A stretch of 64,000 nucleotides of DNA from Campylobacter sp. RM6914 (GCF_004803835.1 NZ_CP012545.1:372001-436000); one strand, 5' to 3'. Shown: positions 39,662 to 49,568, counted from the stretch's first letter. The notes: a model not told the origin generated them from the letters alone. Program-made: numbers and translations.

Positions 39662-39686
39662 AATCTATCCTAAAATAAATAAAATA

Positions 39687-40259
39687 TCAAGTTTTTGTTC
39701 TGCTTTCAAATGCTTTTAAAAGTGATAACATATCGACATTTTCAAGGCTTACTCCGGTAGGAACACCTTGGGCTAGTTTGCTAAATTTGATGTCTGGGTT
39801 TTTTATCTTGTCTTCTATATAGATCATAAGCGCATCGGAATTTAGTCCAGGAGTAAAGGCAAAGATGACTTCGGTTGTTTGGTTTATGGTTATTGTTTTT
39901 TTTAGCTTGTTTATAACCTCTTCATTTACTTCTTCCATTACGAAGTAAAATCCATCGTATATGCCGTTTTGTTCAAAGGTTAAAATGTCTTTTGGGCTTT
40001 CAACTATAGTTAATAGACTACTATCTCTTGTCGTATCGGCACAGATATCGCAAATTTCATTCTCGCTAAGTCCTCCACATCTTTCGCAACGCTTGATAAA
40101 TCTAACCGCATCTTCTATGCATTGGGCCAGCTTTAGTCCGCCAAATGTATCTTGCAAGCTTACAAAATAAGCAAATCTAGTAGCTGACTTCTTGCCTATG
40201 CCAGGCAGTTTGTTAAACGCCTCTACTAATTCGTTAAATTTCTCTAAGTCTTTTTTCAT
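39687..40259 (-). CDS. recR: Recombination protein RecR
   Basis: RecR acts in RecF/RecO-type gap repair. The 190-residue protein has the N-terminal HhH (NKLPGIGKKSATRFAYF), a C4 zinc finger (CERCGGLSENEICDIC, about residues 54-69) and a Toprim domain (LLTIVESPKDILTFEQNG). It lies 5 bases after racS, the same order racR-racS-recR known from C. jejuni. Confidence 0.95.
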   Translation of the reverse strand: MKKDLEKFNELVEAFNKLPGIGKKSATRFAYFVSLQDTFGGLKLAQCIEDAVRFIKRCERCGGLSENEICDICADTTRDSSLLTIVESPKDILTFEQNGIYDGFYFVMEEVNEEVINKLKKTITINQTTEVIFAFTPGLNSDALMIYIEDKIKNPDIKFSKLAQGVPTGVSLENVDMLSLLKAFESRTKT

Positions 40260-40264
40260 TGTGA

Positions 40265-41512
40265 TTATTTTTTAGTGGTAGATGGAGAAATTTTAAAGCA
40301 GTGATAGCCATCTTCGTATGCATAGTTTAATTCAAATTTTTGCATTTGACAAATTTGCTCTATGATGTAAAGTCCAAGACCCATGCCTGCACTGGTGTTT
40401 TTATCGCCTCTTACGAAGGCTTGCATGTAGTGTTCTATCGGATGAGCTAGAGGGTTGCCTAAATTTTTAACAGTTATTCTGTTGCTTTCGCATATCACGA
40501 TAGCCTTTTTGTCGTTGGCGTATTTTAGGGCATTGTCTATTAAATTTTTGATCGCAAGAGAAAACAGCTGGAAATCAACTCTTAAAAGCATATCCTCTTT
40601 TATCTCGCAAGTTACTTTTTCGTGAAATTTATCAAGCATAAGCATGTCTTCGACTTGTTCGAGTATCAGTGAAAAATGACACTCTTGATAGTTTAGTGCG
40701 TAGCTTTTTGATAGAAGTTGCTCGACTTTGCTAAATTCATTAATTAGCATTTCAAGGCGCTCAAAGACATTTATGAGGCGTGATTTTTGCGTATCGTTTG
40801 ACACCATTTCAGAGACTATGCGACCCTTGCCTATGGGTGTTTTTAACTCGTGCATTATAGCTCGCAAAAACAACTGTCTTGAGCGTATGAGCTCTCTTAT
40901 CTTGCAAACTGCGTTATCAAATTCAAGCGCGACTTGCGATATTTCATCTTGGGCTTTTGCGTTAGGTAGAGGGCAGATAACCGTGTCCATGTTTCCAGCG
41001 GCAAATCTTCTTATGTCTTTACTTAACTTTTTAAGCGGTAAAAGACTTTTTAGTACCGACACATAAAGTGATATAAGCAATGCGGAAATAACAAAAAATC
41101 CCATCCAAAGCGGGTCATTTACATGCCTTACGTCATTGCTTTCAAGTAGTAGCTGAAAGGATGGGTTTTTAATAAGCAAATAAAGGTCGTTTTTATAAAG
41201 TATGGATTGCACAAGTCCTAGCGGGGTATGTCTTGCAAAGATATGCTCTCCGTTATCCACAACTGCGTTTGCTAAATTTTTATTACCGACGTATTCAAGC
41301 CCGAAATTTTTAAAGTAGTGCTCCAGATCTTTTGGTGGATTAGCTCTTTCGTAAAGCGTTAAAAGATAACTTATGGCACTTACTTGTTTGCTTCGAAGTT
41401 TGTCCACGGCGTTGTCTCGCTGAATGTTTGCAAAAGTTAAAAACAGCAAACACATCAGCGAAAACGCGATGGCAAATATTATCGTAATTTTCGTGGTGAT
41501 AGAGTATTTCAT
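40265..41512 (-). CDS. racS: Sensor histidine kinase RacS
   Basis: The 415-residue kinase has two membrane helices (about residues 8-27 and 135-155) around a periplasmic sensor, a HAMP-like segment, the phosphorylation motif RAIMHELKTPIGKGR (His near 212), and a catalytic domain with NLIDNALKYAN and GMGLGLYIIEQI. Its position beside racR, recR and dnaJ matches the RacRS system, linked in C. jejuni to temperature-dependent growth and to fumarate/nitrate-related metabolism. It overlaps racR by 4 bases. Confidence 0.88.
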   Translation of the reverse strand: MKYSITTKITIIFAIAFSLMCLLFLTFANIQRDNAVDKLRSKQVSAISYLLTLYERANPPKDLEHYFKNFGLEYVGNKNLANAVVDNGEHIFARHTPLGLVQSILYKNDLYLLIKNPSFQLLLESNDVRHVNDPLWMGFFVISALLISLYVSVLKSLLPLKKLSKDIRRFAAGNMDTVICPLPNAKAQDEISQVALEFDNAVCKIRELIRSRQLFLRAIMHELKTPIGKGRIVSEMVSNDTQKSRLINVFERLEMLINEFSKVEQLLSKSYALNYQECHFSLILEQVEDMLMLDKFHEKVTCEIKEDMLLRVDFQLFSLAIKNLIDNALKYANDKKAIVICESNRITVKNLGNPLAHPIEHYMQAFVRGDKNTSAGMGLGLYIIEQICQMQKFELNYAYEDGYHCFKISPSTTKK

Positions 41513-42180
41513 CCGATGAGTTTATATCCTATGCCGCGAACTGAAAATATATGTTTAGGTGATTTTGAGCTATCACCTATTTTTGTTCTAAGACGACCTA
41601 TAATAACGTCTAAGCTTTTTGAGTCCTTATCTTTTAGACTCTTGCAGTTATAGACAAGTTGCTCGCGAGATACTGAAAAGCTGTGTTGTTTGATAAGATA
41701 ATTTAGTATCTCATACTCAGCAGGAGTGAGTGTTAAAGCTTCGTTGTTAAAGTAAATTTCATGACGTTTTTCATCTACTCTAAATGCACTGTCTATAACT
41801 TCTTCTTGAACCTCGTTTGTTTTTTTGTATCTACGGATAAGACTTGTTATGCGAGCATACATCTCTTTTGGATCGTATGGCTTTGGTAGATAGTCGTCAG
41901 CACCTATTTGAAGTCCTACAACCTTATCGCTTATGTCGGAGCGAGCAGAGCTTATGATGATAGGTATGTCATATTTTTGTCTGATCTCTTTACATACTTC
42001 AAGTCCGTCTATGCCAGGCAAAGTAAGGTCAAGTATAAGTAGGTCGAAATTTTTGATGCCGGCGCTAAGACCTAAATACGGATCTTCGAAATTTGTTACT
42101 TTTATATTAAAATTATCAAGATACTCAGAGAGAATTTGTGCAAATTCCGGATCGTCTTCAATCATTAAAACATTAACCAT
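41509..42180 (-). CDS. racR: Response regulator RacR (OmpR type)
   Basis: The 223-residue regulator has a receiver domain with acidic pocket IEDDPEF, the phospho-acceptor in LLILDLTLPGIDG (Asp near 51) and Lys in YLPKPYDPKE, then an OmpR-type winged helix (LTPAEYEILNYLIKQHSFSVSREQL...VIIGRLRTKIG...IFSVRGIGYKLIG, split). It is the first gene of the racR-racS-recR operon and is divergent from dnaJ across 118 bases. Confidence 0.9.
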   Translation of the reverse strand: MVNVLMIEDDPEFAQILSEYLDNFNIKVTNFEDPYLGLSAGIKNFDLLILDLTLPGIDGLEVCKEIRQKYDIPIIISSARSDISDKVVGLQIGADDYLPKPYDPKEMYARITSLIRRYKKTNEVQEEVIDSAFRVDEKRHEIYFNNEALTLTPAEYEILNYLIKQHSFSVSREQLVYNCKSLKDKDSKSLDVIIGRLRTKIGDSSKSPKHIFSVRGIGYKLIG

Positions 42181-42298
42181 TATTGTATCCTTATGTTAAA
42201 AATTTGTATGATTATACGCAAAAAAGATAAATTTATTTCTAAATTTTATAAAATATTAGATAGAATAACGGATTTTAATAATAAATTTAGGAAATGTT

Positions 42299-43414
42299 GT
42301 GGAAGTTAGTTATTATGAAATATTAGAAATTTCTCAGAGCGCAAATGCGGATGAGATAAAAAAAGCTTACAGAAAACTTGCTTTAAAATACCACCCGGAC
42401 AGAAATGCCGGAGATAAAGAAGCTGAAGATAAATTTAAGTTAGTTAATGAGGCCTATCAAGTCTTAAGCGATGAAAAAAAGCGTGAAATTTACGATAGAT
42501 ACGGCAAAGATGGCTTAAATGGATCGGGTGGTTTTGGAGGAGGTTTTGGTGCCGACTTTGATATATCAGATATCTTTAGCTCGTTTTTTGGCGACTTTGG
42601 TTCTTCAAGGACACGTCGTAGAAATACCGATAAATACTCGGTTGATCTTGAAGTACCTATAGATATAAAATTTCATGAGGCTGTTTTTGGTTGCGAAAAA
42701 GAGATAAGTTACAAGATTAAAGTCCCTTGTGACGAGTGTAAATCAACCGGAAGCAAAGATGGCAAAACCCATACATGCCAGTATTGTAGAGGAACGGGAA
42801 GAATTTCTCAAAACAGAGGCTTTATGAGTCTTGTTCAAGAGTGTCCTTACTGCCATGGTAGCGGTCAAACTATCAGCGAAAAATGCCCTAGTTGCAATGG
42901 AAACGGCTTTAAAGAAGAGTCAAAAACTATCAAGATAAGCATTCCGGAGGGTGTTGATAGCGGCATGAGAATGAGGGTTTCCGGTAAAGGAAACATAAGT
43001 TCAAGAGGCGAGAGTGGAGATCTTTATGTAAATATAAATGTGGCCGAGGATGATTATTTTATTAGACATAATGATGATATTTATGTTGATTTTCCTGTGT
43101 TTTTTACCCAAGCGATACTCGGAGAAAGTATAACGATACCTACACTTCGTGGCAAAACAGAGCTAAAACTACCTGTCGGAGCAAAAGACAAACAGCAGTT
43201 TATATTTGAAAACGAGGGTGTAAAAAATGTAAATTCAAAGCGTATCGGTCGCTTGATAGTTCAAATTTCGATACAAAATCCACAAAAATTAACCGATGAG
43301 CAAACAGAACTGCTTACGAAACTCCAAGAAAGCTTTGATATAAAAAGTGGCACCGCGATACACGACAACGACAGCGTCTTTGATAAGATAAAAAGTTGGT
43401 TTAAAAAGTCTTAA
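42299..43414 (+). CDS. dnaJ: Chaperone DnaJ
   Basis: The 371-residue type I Hsp40 starts with GTG at 42299. It has the J domain ([34 protein letters not shown] split, HPD motif at about 33-35), a G/F-rich stretch ([13 protein letters not shown]), four CxxCxGxG zinc repeats ([32 protein letters not shown]), and the C-terminal substrate domains. It stimulates DnaK. Position next to racR matches C. jejuni. Confidence 0.96.
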   Translation: MEVSYYEILEISQSANADEIKKAYRKLALKYHPDRNAGDKEAEDKFKLVNEAYQVLSDEKKREIYDRYGKDGLNGSGGFGGGFGADFDISDIFSSFFGDFGSSRTRRRNTDKYSVDLEVPIDIKFHEAVFGCEKEISYKIKVPCDECKSTGSKDGKTHTCQYCRGTGRISQNRGFMSLVQECPYCHGSGQTISEKCPSCNGNGFKEESKTIKISIPEGVDSGMRMRVSGKGNISSRGESGDLYVNINVAEDDYFIRHNDDIYVDFPVFFTQAILGESITIPTLRGKTELKLPVGAKDKQQFIFENEGVKNVNSKRIGRLIVQISIQNPQKLTDEQTELLTKLQESFDIKSGTAIHDNDSVFDKIKSWFKKS

Positions 43415-43430
43415 ACCAGGCTAAGAATTT

Positions 43431-43458
43431 ACTTGCTTGTTTTTATTAACAAGCAAGT
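43431..43458. terminator. Bidirectional hairpin after dnaJ
   Basis: ACTTGCTTGTT (43431-43441) and AACAAGCAAGT (43448-43458) form an 11-bp stem with a 6-nt loop between the convergent dnaJ and the kinase-like gene. Confidence 0.8.
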
Positions 43459-43464
43459 AGTGTT

Positions 43465-46359
43465 TTATAGGTGAGTGTCCACGGCTCCTCTTGGCCCATG
43501 TCCTAACTCTTGCCTGATAGCGTTTGCAAGCTGAATTTTGCCGATGTGTGGCGAGAACTCTTTTATGTATGATTTGCTTTTTTGCTCTTGTATCTTTTTG
43601 TTGCTAAATACAAATAGCTTTGCGTCTATTTTATGCTCTTCAATAGCCGTTTCCATAAAATTTGATAATGTTTCTATGTTAAATCCCTCTATCTCTTCAT
43701 CAACCAAAACAAGACCATATATCTTATCTCTTAGATGTTGCACTACCTCGTCAAAGCTACTTGCAACAGTTAGCTTGTCGTTAAATTCTTCAAGTGCACT
43801 TACAAAAATTTTATTTTCGATAGGCGACTTTTTACAAAGTAAAATTTCCCTATTTTTTGCAAGATCGTTCTCTTTTTTTACGAAATTTTTAAAATTCGGT
43901 ATAAATTTGTATAAAAGCATCTTTAAGGTTTCTGTATTAAACGGCTTTTTGATGTGAGCGTCAAATAGACTTTCGATGTCTTTTTCTGATGCGGAACTCG
44001 TGTTTGAAAGCATGCCGATAACCGGAGTTTTGGCGTTTAGAGTTAGTGCTTTAAATCTATCATACTCTTTCATTGTGGCGGTTATATCGCCGTGAAGTTG
44101 CGCTGTTATAAAAATGATGTCAAAGTAGATATTTTTAGTCATTTCAAGCATGGCTTCGTAGTTGTTTTTTAACACTATATCAACACCGTAAGCCTCAAAT
44201 GCCGTAGCACACATATTTAAGACGATAGAGTTGTTGTCATATATAAGCACTTGAGGTCTATTTAGGCTAAAATCTTGCGCGTAATGCGCCAAATAATCAT
44301 GCTTTAATTTGCTTAAAATGCCGATTGGAGTAAGCGGGTCTTTTACCATTGCTAAATTTTTGATATTTGTTTGTATCTCTTTGTCTTCGCGCATGAGGAT
44401 CATGTTGTATTTTTTAGGGTCGTTTATCCTTGATAAATTTGACACCGTTTGAAAGTCTATGCCAAAATCTTTTAAAATCTGGGTAAAAAAGCTATTGTAT
44501 TTTGCATTTATGTCATTTACAAAACACACTTGTAAATTTTTATTATACTTAGGGATGTCAGGTTTGTCGGTGGTTCTAAGCTTTATCGTATATCTAAATT
44601 CGTTACCTATGCCACCGGTGGCATTGGCGGCATTTATAAAAATTTTACTATTCATAAGCTCAAGATACATATTTGCAACTGCTATCCAAAACTCCGTATC
44701 CTCTTGGTAGTTTTGCAAATTTGCATCTGAGTTTAAAAGAGTGTGTATCTGTGACTGGGTTAAGGTGTTGGCGTCATTTTGCACACTTACGCTTAAATTT
44801 ACAAACTCGCTTCCTAGCTCTTGAGGGAGGGTTTTTATTTCGACTGTGATATTTGCGTATTGGTTACATTGTGATATGGCACTTGAGATGATGTTTGAAG
44901 TGATAATTTTGATCTTATTATCATCTCCGACTAGGTATTTGTCAAGTTTCGGATCGATAAAAGTTATAAAATTTATCTTTTTATCTCTAACATCACCCAT
45001 CTTGCTCTCAAGGATATTTTTAAATAAAATTTGCGGATCAAATTCCTCGTTGTTAAGGACAAAATCACTTGACTCTATATCAAGGATATTTTTGATATTT
45101 TCAAAATTTGCATATGTCAAAGTTGTGTTTTCATCAAGGGTATTTATGGCTTTTGTTTTATCTGCAGACAGGAACGACCTCTTTAAAAATGCTATACTTT
45201 GGGCATTTTGTTTATGTTTGTTTTTATGTGTTTTTATAAGTTTGTTTAGATATATATTTTTTATCCCATTAAACATCTTGTTACGGTTATACTTATCAGA
45301 CAGGTTTCTATGGGTTGCTACTAGCTCTTTTAGCACGGCTTCTGGGGTGATATCTTTCTTTATCATATATTCTTTTATGTAAGATAGATCCTCGTTTAGT
45401 TCATTAAGTAGTCTTAACCTAGCAAACAGCACAATCACCGAATACACCAAAAAGCCGGTAAGTGCTAAAAATGCTATAAATTTAGAGTGCGCCTGGGAGT
45501 AAAATATACTTGCATCACGTATCAGCTTGTTTTCGACAAGATCTGAAAACTCAAGCAAGATACTAAATTTATAGTATTCGAATTGATCTATCTTTTTTAT
45601 ATCATCAGATGAAATTTCATGCGCTTTAGATGATACGATGTTAAGATATAGATCTGAAAATTCACTTAGCATATCTATGGTTTGCTTACTGTTTATAAGC
45701 TTTTCTATCTGGGCTTTTACTTCGTTTTGTGGCAAGAGGTTGATTTGGGATTGCTCTAAAATTTCATCATTTAGCCATCTCATGATATTTTCTTGCGTTA
45801 CGATTTGGTGGTTTGACAGTGCTTCGGAAATATAACTGCGGGATTCGTTTATGAGCCCTAAATTTGAGTAAATTTTATTTAAGATCGTGATATAAATTTT
45901 TAAGTCCAAGTTGATGTCTGAATTTTGAGCTGTTAAGTAACTCTCTATCATTGAGCTATTTATGCGTTGAAAAAAGTATAAAAACGCAGTCGAATACTTT
46001 TGCTTAGCATCTTGTATGTTTTCTCTTAGAAATTTTATATTTTGTATGAGATCGGCTTTGTATTCTGGCATGTCTTCAAAAAGTTTTGAAATTTCATCGG
46101 TGATTTTTTTACTTTTTGCGTGTAGGTTATTAAAGTCTTCTTCGTTTTTAGGGGTTGGATTATTTATAAAATTTAATGCACTTCTACGTTCTTGTATGAG
46201 GGTTTGAGTCATCTGTTTAAGCAGGGTTTGCTTTTTGATGTTTGAGATTAGCTCGTTTGAGATGGTGGCTTTTTGCATGTATTCGTAACTTGTGTAGGCG
46301 CTAAACATTATCGCCACTATAATCGAGATCAAAAGTGTGTAGTCTTTAAAAAATTTCAT
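43465..46359 (-). CDS. Hybrid sensor kinase-like protein with decayed kinase core
   Basis: The 964-residue protein has membrane helices at about residues 5-23 and 295-316 bounding a helical periplasmic sensor, then domains in BarA/BvgS-like order. The dimerisation region lacks an obvious HExxTP motif. The ATPase-like part keeps an N-box remnant (SNIISSAISQCNQ) but no DxGxG box. Three receiver-like segments follow: LQVCFVNDINAKY..., PQVLIYDNNSIV... where the phospho-Asp is Thr (FDIIFITAQLHG), and REILLCKKSP... which keeps an Asp (YGLVLVDEEIEG). It appears to be a pseudokinase scaffold. It is co-transcribed with the PAS/Hpt-like gene (1-base gap). Confidence 0.72.
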   Translation of the reverse strand: MKFFKDYTLLISIIVAIMFSAYTSYEYMQKATISNELISNIKKQTLLKQMTQTLIQERRSALNFINNPTPKNEEDFNNLHAKSKKITDEISKLFEDMPEYKADLIQNIKFLRENIQDAKQKYSTAFLYFFQRINSSMIESYLTAQNSDINLDLKIYITILNKIYSNLGLINESRSYISEALSNHQIVTQENIMRWLNDEILEQSQINLLPQNEVKAQIEKLINSKQTIDMLSEFSDLYLNIVSSKAHEISSDDIKKIDQFEYYKFSILLEFSDLVENKLIRDASIFYSQAHSKFIAFLALTGFLVYSVIVLFARLRLLNELNEDLSYIKEYMIKKDITPEAVLKELVATHRNLSDKYNRNKMFNGIKNIYLNKLIKTHKNKHKQNAQSIAFLKRSFLSADKTKAINTLDENTTLTYANFENIKNILDIESSDFVLNNEEFDPQILFKNILESKMGDVRDKKINFITFIDPKLDKYLVGDDNKIKIITSNIISSAISQCNQYANITVEIKTLPQELGSEFVNLSVSVQNDANTLTQSQIHTLLNSDANLQNYQEDTEFWIAVANMYLELMNSKIFINAANATGGIGNEFRYTIKLRTTDKPDIPKYNKNLQVCFVNDINAKYNSFFTQILKDFGIDFQTVSNLSRINDPKKYNMILMREDKEIQTNIKNLAMVKDPLTPIGILSKLKHDYLAHYAQDFSLNRPQVLIYDNNSIVLNMCATAFEAYGVDIVLKNNYEAMLEMTKNIYFDIIFITAQLHGDITATMKEYDRFKALTLNAKTPVIGMLSNTSSASEKDIESLFDAHIKKPFNTETLKMLLYKFIPNFKNFVKKENDLAKNREILLCKKSPIENKIFVSALEEFNDKLTVASSFDEVVQHLRDKIYGLVLVDEEIEGFNIETLSNFMETAIEEHKIDAKLFVFSNKKIQEQKSKSYIKEFSPHIGKIQLANAIRQELGHGPRGAVDTHL

Positions 46360-46360
46360 A

Positions 46361-47104
46361 TTATACTTTTCTACCGTATTTTCTTATTAGTCTATTTAGG
46401 CTTTTTAGGCTGTTGCGGATATTTAGTATAAACGCACCGAGGTCTATTGCATTGTCGTTTTGAGCCGACTCATAAATTTTAACAAGAGGCGTTATGTGTA
46501 AATTTACGGCAGGTTCTTTTAGTATGGAGATTATCTTTGCTACATGCGTCGTGTCGTGCGACATCAAGGCGTTATGCAAAGCTATGCTGTTTTTATTTAC
46601 CCCTTTTACCAAGACATTTAGGTATGAGGCGAATTCTTCATGGCTGATGTTTAGAAATTTGCTCGTTCTTTCAAACCAAGTATCATCAAACATGGTGTTT
46701 GAAATTTTACTTTGTTCGTTCATGCTTAGGTACCTAAAAACAGGAAGTCTAAGTGCAGGAAGTTCGTCGTCGTATGTTATATTAGCAACTGGAAGTAAGT
46801 CCTCGTCTAAGAGTAAAACAACCTCATACATACTCTCGCCGCTAGCAAGGCTTAGCTGTAAAACCTTGGCGGTTGCTTCTATTTTTTTATTGTCTTTGGT
46901 GCGTAAAGTAATTGCTTTTGTGCTTTTTGGGGACTTTAAGATATCTTGAACAAAGCTTAAGTTGTCTTCTTTTTTATAGTTTTCACAAATATCGTCAAGA
47001 TCGTTGTTTCTAGCCATAAAGTCATCAAAACTGTCGTAATGTAAAATTCTAAGGCTTTTATCGCCCATGCCGAAAATTTTATAAGAACTATCATAGAGTA
47101 TCAC
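46361..47104 (-). CDS. PAS/Hpt-like partner of the hybrid kinase, without phospho-His
   Basis: The 247-residue soluble protein has an N-terminal PAS-like half (IFGMGDKSLRILHYDSFDDFM; LRTKDNKKIEATAKVLQL) and a helical C-terminal half. There SILKEPAVNLHITPLV (193-208) matches the Hpt pattern H-x-L-K-G-x-A-x-N-L-G, but Ser193 replaces the His. So a phosphotransfer role by the usual residue is unlikely. It lies between uvrC (9-base gap) and the hybrid kinase-like gene, and the two decayed proteins probably work together. The Hpt likeness is my reading and needs a profile search. Confidence 0.5.
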   Translation of the reverse strand: MILYDSSYKIFGMGDKSLRILHYDSFDDFMARNNDLDDICENYKKEDNLSFVQDILKSPKSTKAITLRTKDNKKIEATAKVLQLSLASGESMYEVVLLLDEDLLPVANITYDDELPALRLPVFRYLSMNEQSKISNTMFDDTWFERTSKFLNISHEEFASYLNVLVKGVNKNSIALHNALMSHDTTHVAKIISILKEPAVNLHITPLVKIYESAQNDNAIDLGAFILNIRNSLKSLNRLIRKYGRKV

Positions 47105-47113
47105 AAGCTTCCT

Positions 47114-48931
47114 TTATGTTTCGGATTGCCTAAGGCTGTCGATCTTTCGCGCAACGCTTTTATTTGTAACGTTTGCTATTTCGTCCAAATTTGCCGTATA
47201 GATTTTATCGAAACTTCCATAAAAATTTAATAACTTCACAATCTGTCCCGCCGAAATCCCGGCTTGTGCGAGTTTTGAGTTTTGCATGTCTTGTTTTTGT
47301 TTTGTTTTACGGTGGAAATTTATAACAAAACGGTGGCTTTCATCGCGTAGCTTTTGGAAAAATTGTAGTTTTTTATCATCTGTGCCAAGGCTAAATTTGC
47401 CTTTTAATGTATAAATTTTATCTTTTGCCGAGCCTTTTGCGCGGTATGCTTTTGCGTCTACTTTTTCTTTTGAAATGGCGATAACGTCGATATTTGTCCC
47501 ACTACTTGCTAAAATTTCGCAAGCTAGATTAAGTATAGCCTCTCCGCCGTCAAGCACCCAAAGATCGGGCGGGGAAAGTTTGTCAAATCTAAGCGCTCGA
47601 GCACTTAGGCTCTCTTTCATCTGGTCGTAGTCGTTTTTAGCACTTAAATGCATGTGGCGGTAGTTTTGTTTTGTCCATTCACCGTTTTCATAACGCACCA
47701 TAGCACCAACTGTTGCCTCTCCAAATAAATGTGAGTTATCAAAAGCTTCGATAACATAAGGTGTCGTGCTAAGTTCAAAGTAGTTTGCGATCTCTTCAAG
47801 TAGCTCGCTTTGTGTTGTTTTAAGATATTTTTCTATGCTTATGTGGGCATTTTTGGCGGCGATCTCGCAAATTTTACGTTTTTCGCCGATTTTTGGCGTT
47901 TGTATGCTAAATTTCCTAGTAGAGTGCCTCTCGTTTAAAATTTTCTCAACCAGCGCTGCATCTTCAAATTCATCAAGGGTATAAATTTTAGTGCTTATAA
48001 ATGGCTGATCAGGCGCGAAGCTTTCAAGGATAATGTGTTTATAAGCTTCGTTTATCGTGCTTTCATCGCTATCTTTTGCATTTGCGATAGATGTTTTTAC
48101 TCCGTTTATCTTACCGTTTTGAACACTAAATCTAATCGCACAAAGCAAAGAGTGCGAAGCAACTACTGCGTAAGCTTCAAAGTCTTCAAGCTTGGCAAGA
48201 TCGACTTCGACTTTTATCTGCATGTTTTTTAGCGTCTCTATCTGATCTCTAACAGCTGCGGCTTGTTCGTAGTTTTGGGTTTGCGCATAGCTTAACATGA
48301 CTTTTGATAGGCGCTCAATGAGCAAATTTGGATTTTGCAAAGCATGCATGGCTTCCTTTACGATTAAAGCATAGTCGCTTGCTGAAATTTTAGCCTCGCA
48401 AGGTGCTTTACAGCGACCCAGTTGATAAAACAAACACGCCTTTTTGCTTTTAAGGCATGACTTTTTTTGCACAAGAGCAAAATTTAAGTAAATAGCGTCA
48501 AGTAGTTCTCTAGCTCCACTGAAATATGGTCCAAAATAGCGTATATTTGAACCTTTTACTATCTTTCGTGTTATCTCAAACCTAGGAAAATCATCATTTA
48601 AATTTATAAATATATAAGGGTAAGTCTTGTCGTCTCTTAACAAGATGTTATATTTTGGCTTAAGTTGCTTGATAAAGGAGTTTTCAAGGATTAATGCGTC
48701 AGCTTCGCTTGACGTTACGATGTATTCAAGGTGGACGGTTTCGCTTAACATCTTATGTATGCGTGGGCTTACTTTTGGGCTTGGCAAAAGTCCGTTATAA
48801 AAGCTAAAGTAGCTTCTGACACGATTTTTCAAAATTTTAGCCTTGCCTACGTATAAAAGGCGGTTTGCACTATCAAAATACTGATAGACGCCAGGTTCGT
48901 TTGGTAGAGTTTTTATCTCGTCAATTAGCAT
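47114..48931 (-). CDS. uvrC: Excinuclease ABC subunit C
   Basis: UvrC makes both incisions in nucleotide excision repair. The 605-residue protein has the GIY-YIG domain (GVYQYFDSANRLLYVGKAK...RVRSYF), a Cys-rich segment (SCLKSKKACLFYQLGRCKAPCEAKI), the UvrB-interacting UVR motif (YEQAAAVRDQIETLK), the RNase H-like nuclease (EAFDNSHLFGEATVGAMV, WVLDGGEAILN), and a C-terminal HhH. It overlaps the DciA-like gene by 11 bases. Confidence 0.96.
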   Translation of the reverse strand: MLIDEIKTLPNEPGVYQYFDSANRLLYVGKAKILKNRVRSYFSFYNGLLPSPKVSPRIHKMLSETVHLEYIVTSSEADALILENSFIKQLKPKYNILLRDDKTYPYIFINLNDDFPRFEITRKIVKGSNIRYFGPYFSGARELLDAIYLNFALVQKKSCLKSKKACLFYQLGRCKAPCEAKISASDYALIVKEAMHALQNPNLLIERLSKVMLSYAQTQNYEQAAAVRDQIETLKNMQIKVEVDLAKLEDFEAYAVVASHSLLCAIRFSVQNGKINGVKTSIANAKDSDESTINEAYKHIILESFAPDQPFISTKIYTLDEFEDAALVEKILNERHSTRKFSIQTPKIGEKRKICEIAAKNAHISIEKYLKTTQSELLEEIANYFELSTTPYVIEAFDNSHLFGEATVGAMVRYENGEWTKQNYRHMHLSAKNDYDQMKESLSARALRFDKLSPPDLWVLDGGEAILNLACEILASSGTNIDVIAISKEKVDAKAYRAKGSAKDKIYTLKGKFSLGTDDKKLQFFQKLRDESHRFVINFHRKTKQKQDMQNSKLAQAGISAGQIVKLLNFYGSFDKIYTANLDEIANVTNKSVARKIDSLRQSET

Positions 48932-49385
48932 TAAATTTATCGTTTCTAGCTTGCAAAATAGCTCTTATCTCTTCAAATTTGGCGTGTATTTTTTCATCTT
49001 TGGCTAAATTTGCAAATTTTCCTTTGCTTTTTGGGCATAAAATTTTTAACTCGTTTTGTGTTGGCTGCAAAAATATAAGACTTTTTGTAACAAAAAATTT
49101 TATATCCTCTACTGAGCCTAAGTTGCTCTCTTTTTTGATGCTTGAATGCGCTTTTAATAAGCCTTTTATCATATTTATACTACTATCTCGCCTAAGTTCT
49201 TGCAGGGCTAGAGGATGTTTAAGAGCAAAGTAAAGTGTGGTGTGTTTTAGGTAGCAAAAGGCTATTAAACTTTGATGCGTTTTACTCATAAGCAAGACTA
49301 GCTCTCTGCAGTCATTGGCTTTGTGTAAATTTTTATATAGAGGATTTTTATAGATATGTTCAATCAAATTTTTAGCATCTTTCAT
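48921..49385 (-). CDS. DUF721/DciA-like protein
   Basis: The 154-residue basic protein (KNLIEHIYKNPLYKNLHK; LMSKTHQSLIAFCYLKHTTLYFALKHPLALQELRRD) resembles the short DUF721/DciA proteins of epsilonproteobacteria, where a beta-hairpin phrase such as TLYFALKHP is followed by helices. DciA helps load the DnaB helicase. The match is by memory of the pattern and is moderate. It precedes uvrC with an 11-base overlap, and its first 30 bases overlap a small lipoprotein ORF on the other strand. Confidence 0.5.
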   Translation of the reverse strand: MKDAKNLIEHIYKNPLYKNLHKANDCRELVLLMSKTHQSLIAFCYLKHTTLYFALKHPLALQELRRDSSINMIKGLLKAHSSIKKESNLGSVEDIKFFVTKSLIFLQPTQNELKILCPKSKGKFANLAKDEKIHAKFEEIRAILQARNDKFNAN

Positions 49386-49499
49386 AAGACCATTTTATCA
49401 TTTTTTATTTTAAGTTTCCTAATGGGGTGCGGTTACAAGGCGGATCCGTTTTATGGAGATAAGCCTGTGAAAGAGAGCAAAACTCAAACCTTTAAATAA
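49356..49499 (+). CDS. Small lipoprotein (LptM-like)
   Basis: A 47-residue ORF begins with ATG at 49356 after a GAGGA site. It has a hydrophobic signal (TILSFFILSFLMG) and a lipobox with Cys25, then GYKADPFYGDKPVKE. The post-Cys sequence GCGYKADPFYGDKP recalls LptM/YifL (GCGxKGPLYxP), a small lipoprotein that helps mature the LPS translocon. It overlaps the start of the divergent DciA-like gene by 30 bases and ends 69 bases before nhaD. Translation is supported by the lipobox rather than by length. Confidence 0.62.
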   Translation: MFNQIFSIFHKTILSFFILSFLMGCGYKADPFYGDKPVKESKTQTFK

Positions 49500-49568
49500 A
49501 ATTTAAATAAATTTTATGTAGTTTTAAGTAAAATACATCGTTTTTAAAACCAAAAATAGGAGAAATTT

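Noticed and set aside
43981-45382. Plus-strand ORFs of 80-180 residues inside the hybrid kinase gene
   Set aside because: They are antisense frames of a long family-like coding sequence, with hydrophobic, biased composition and no ribosome sites.
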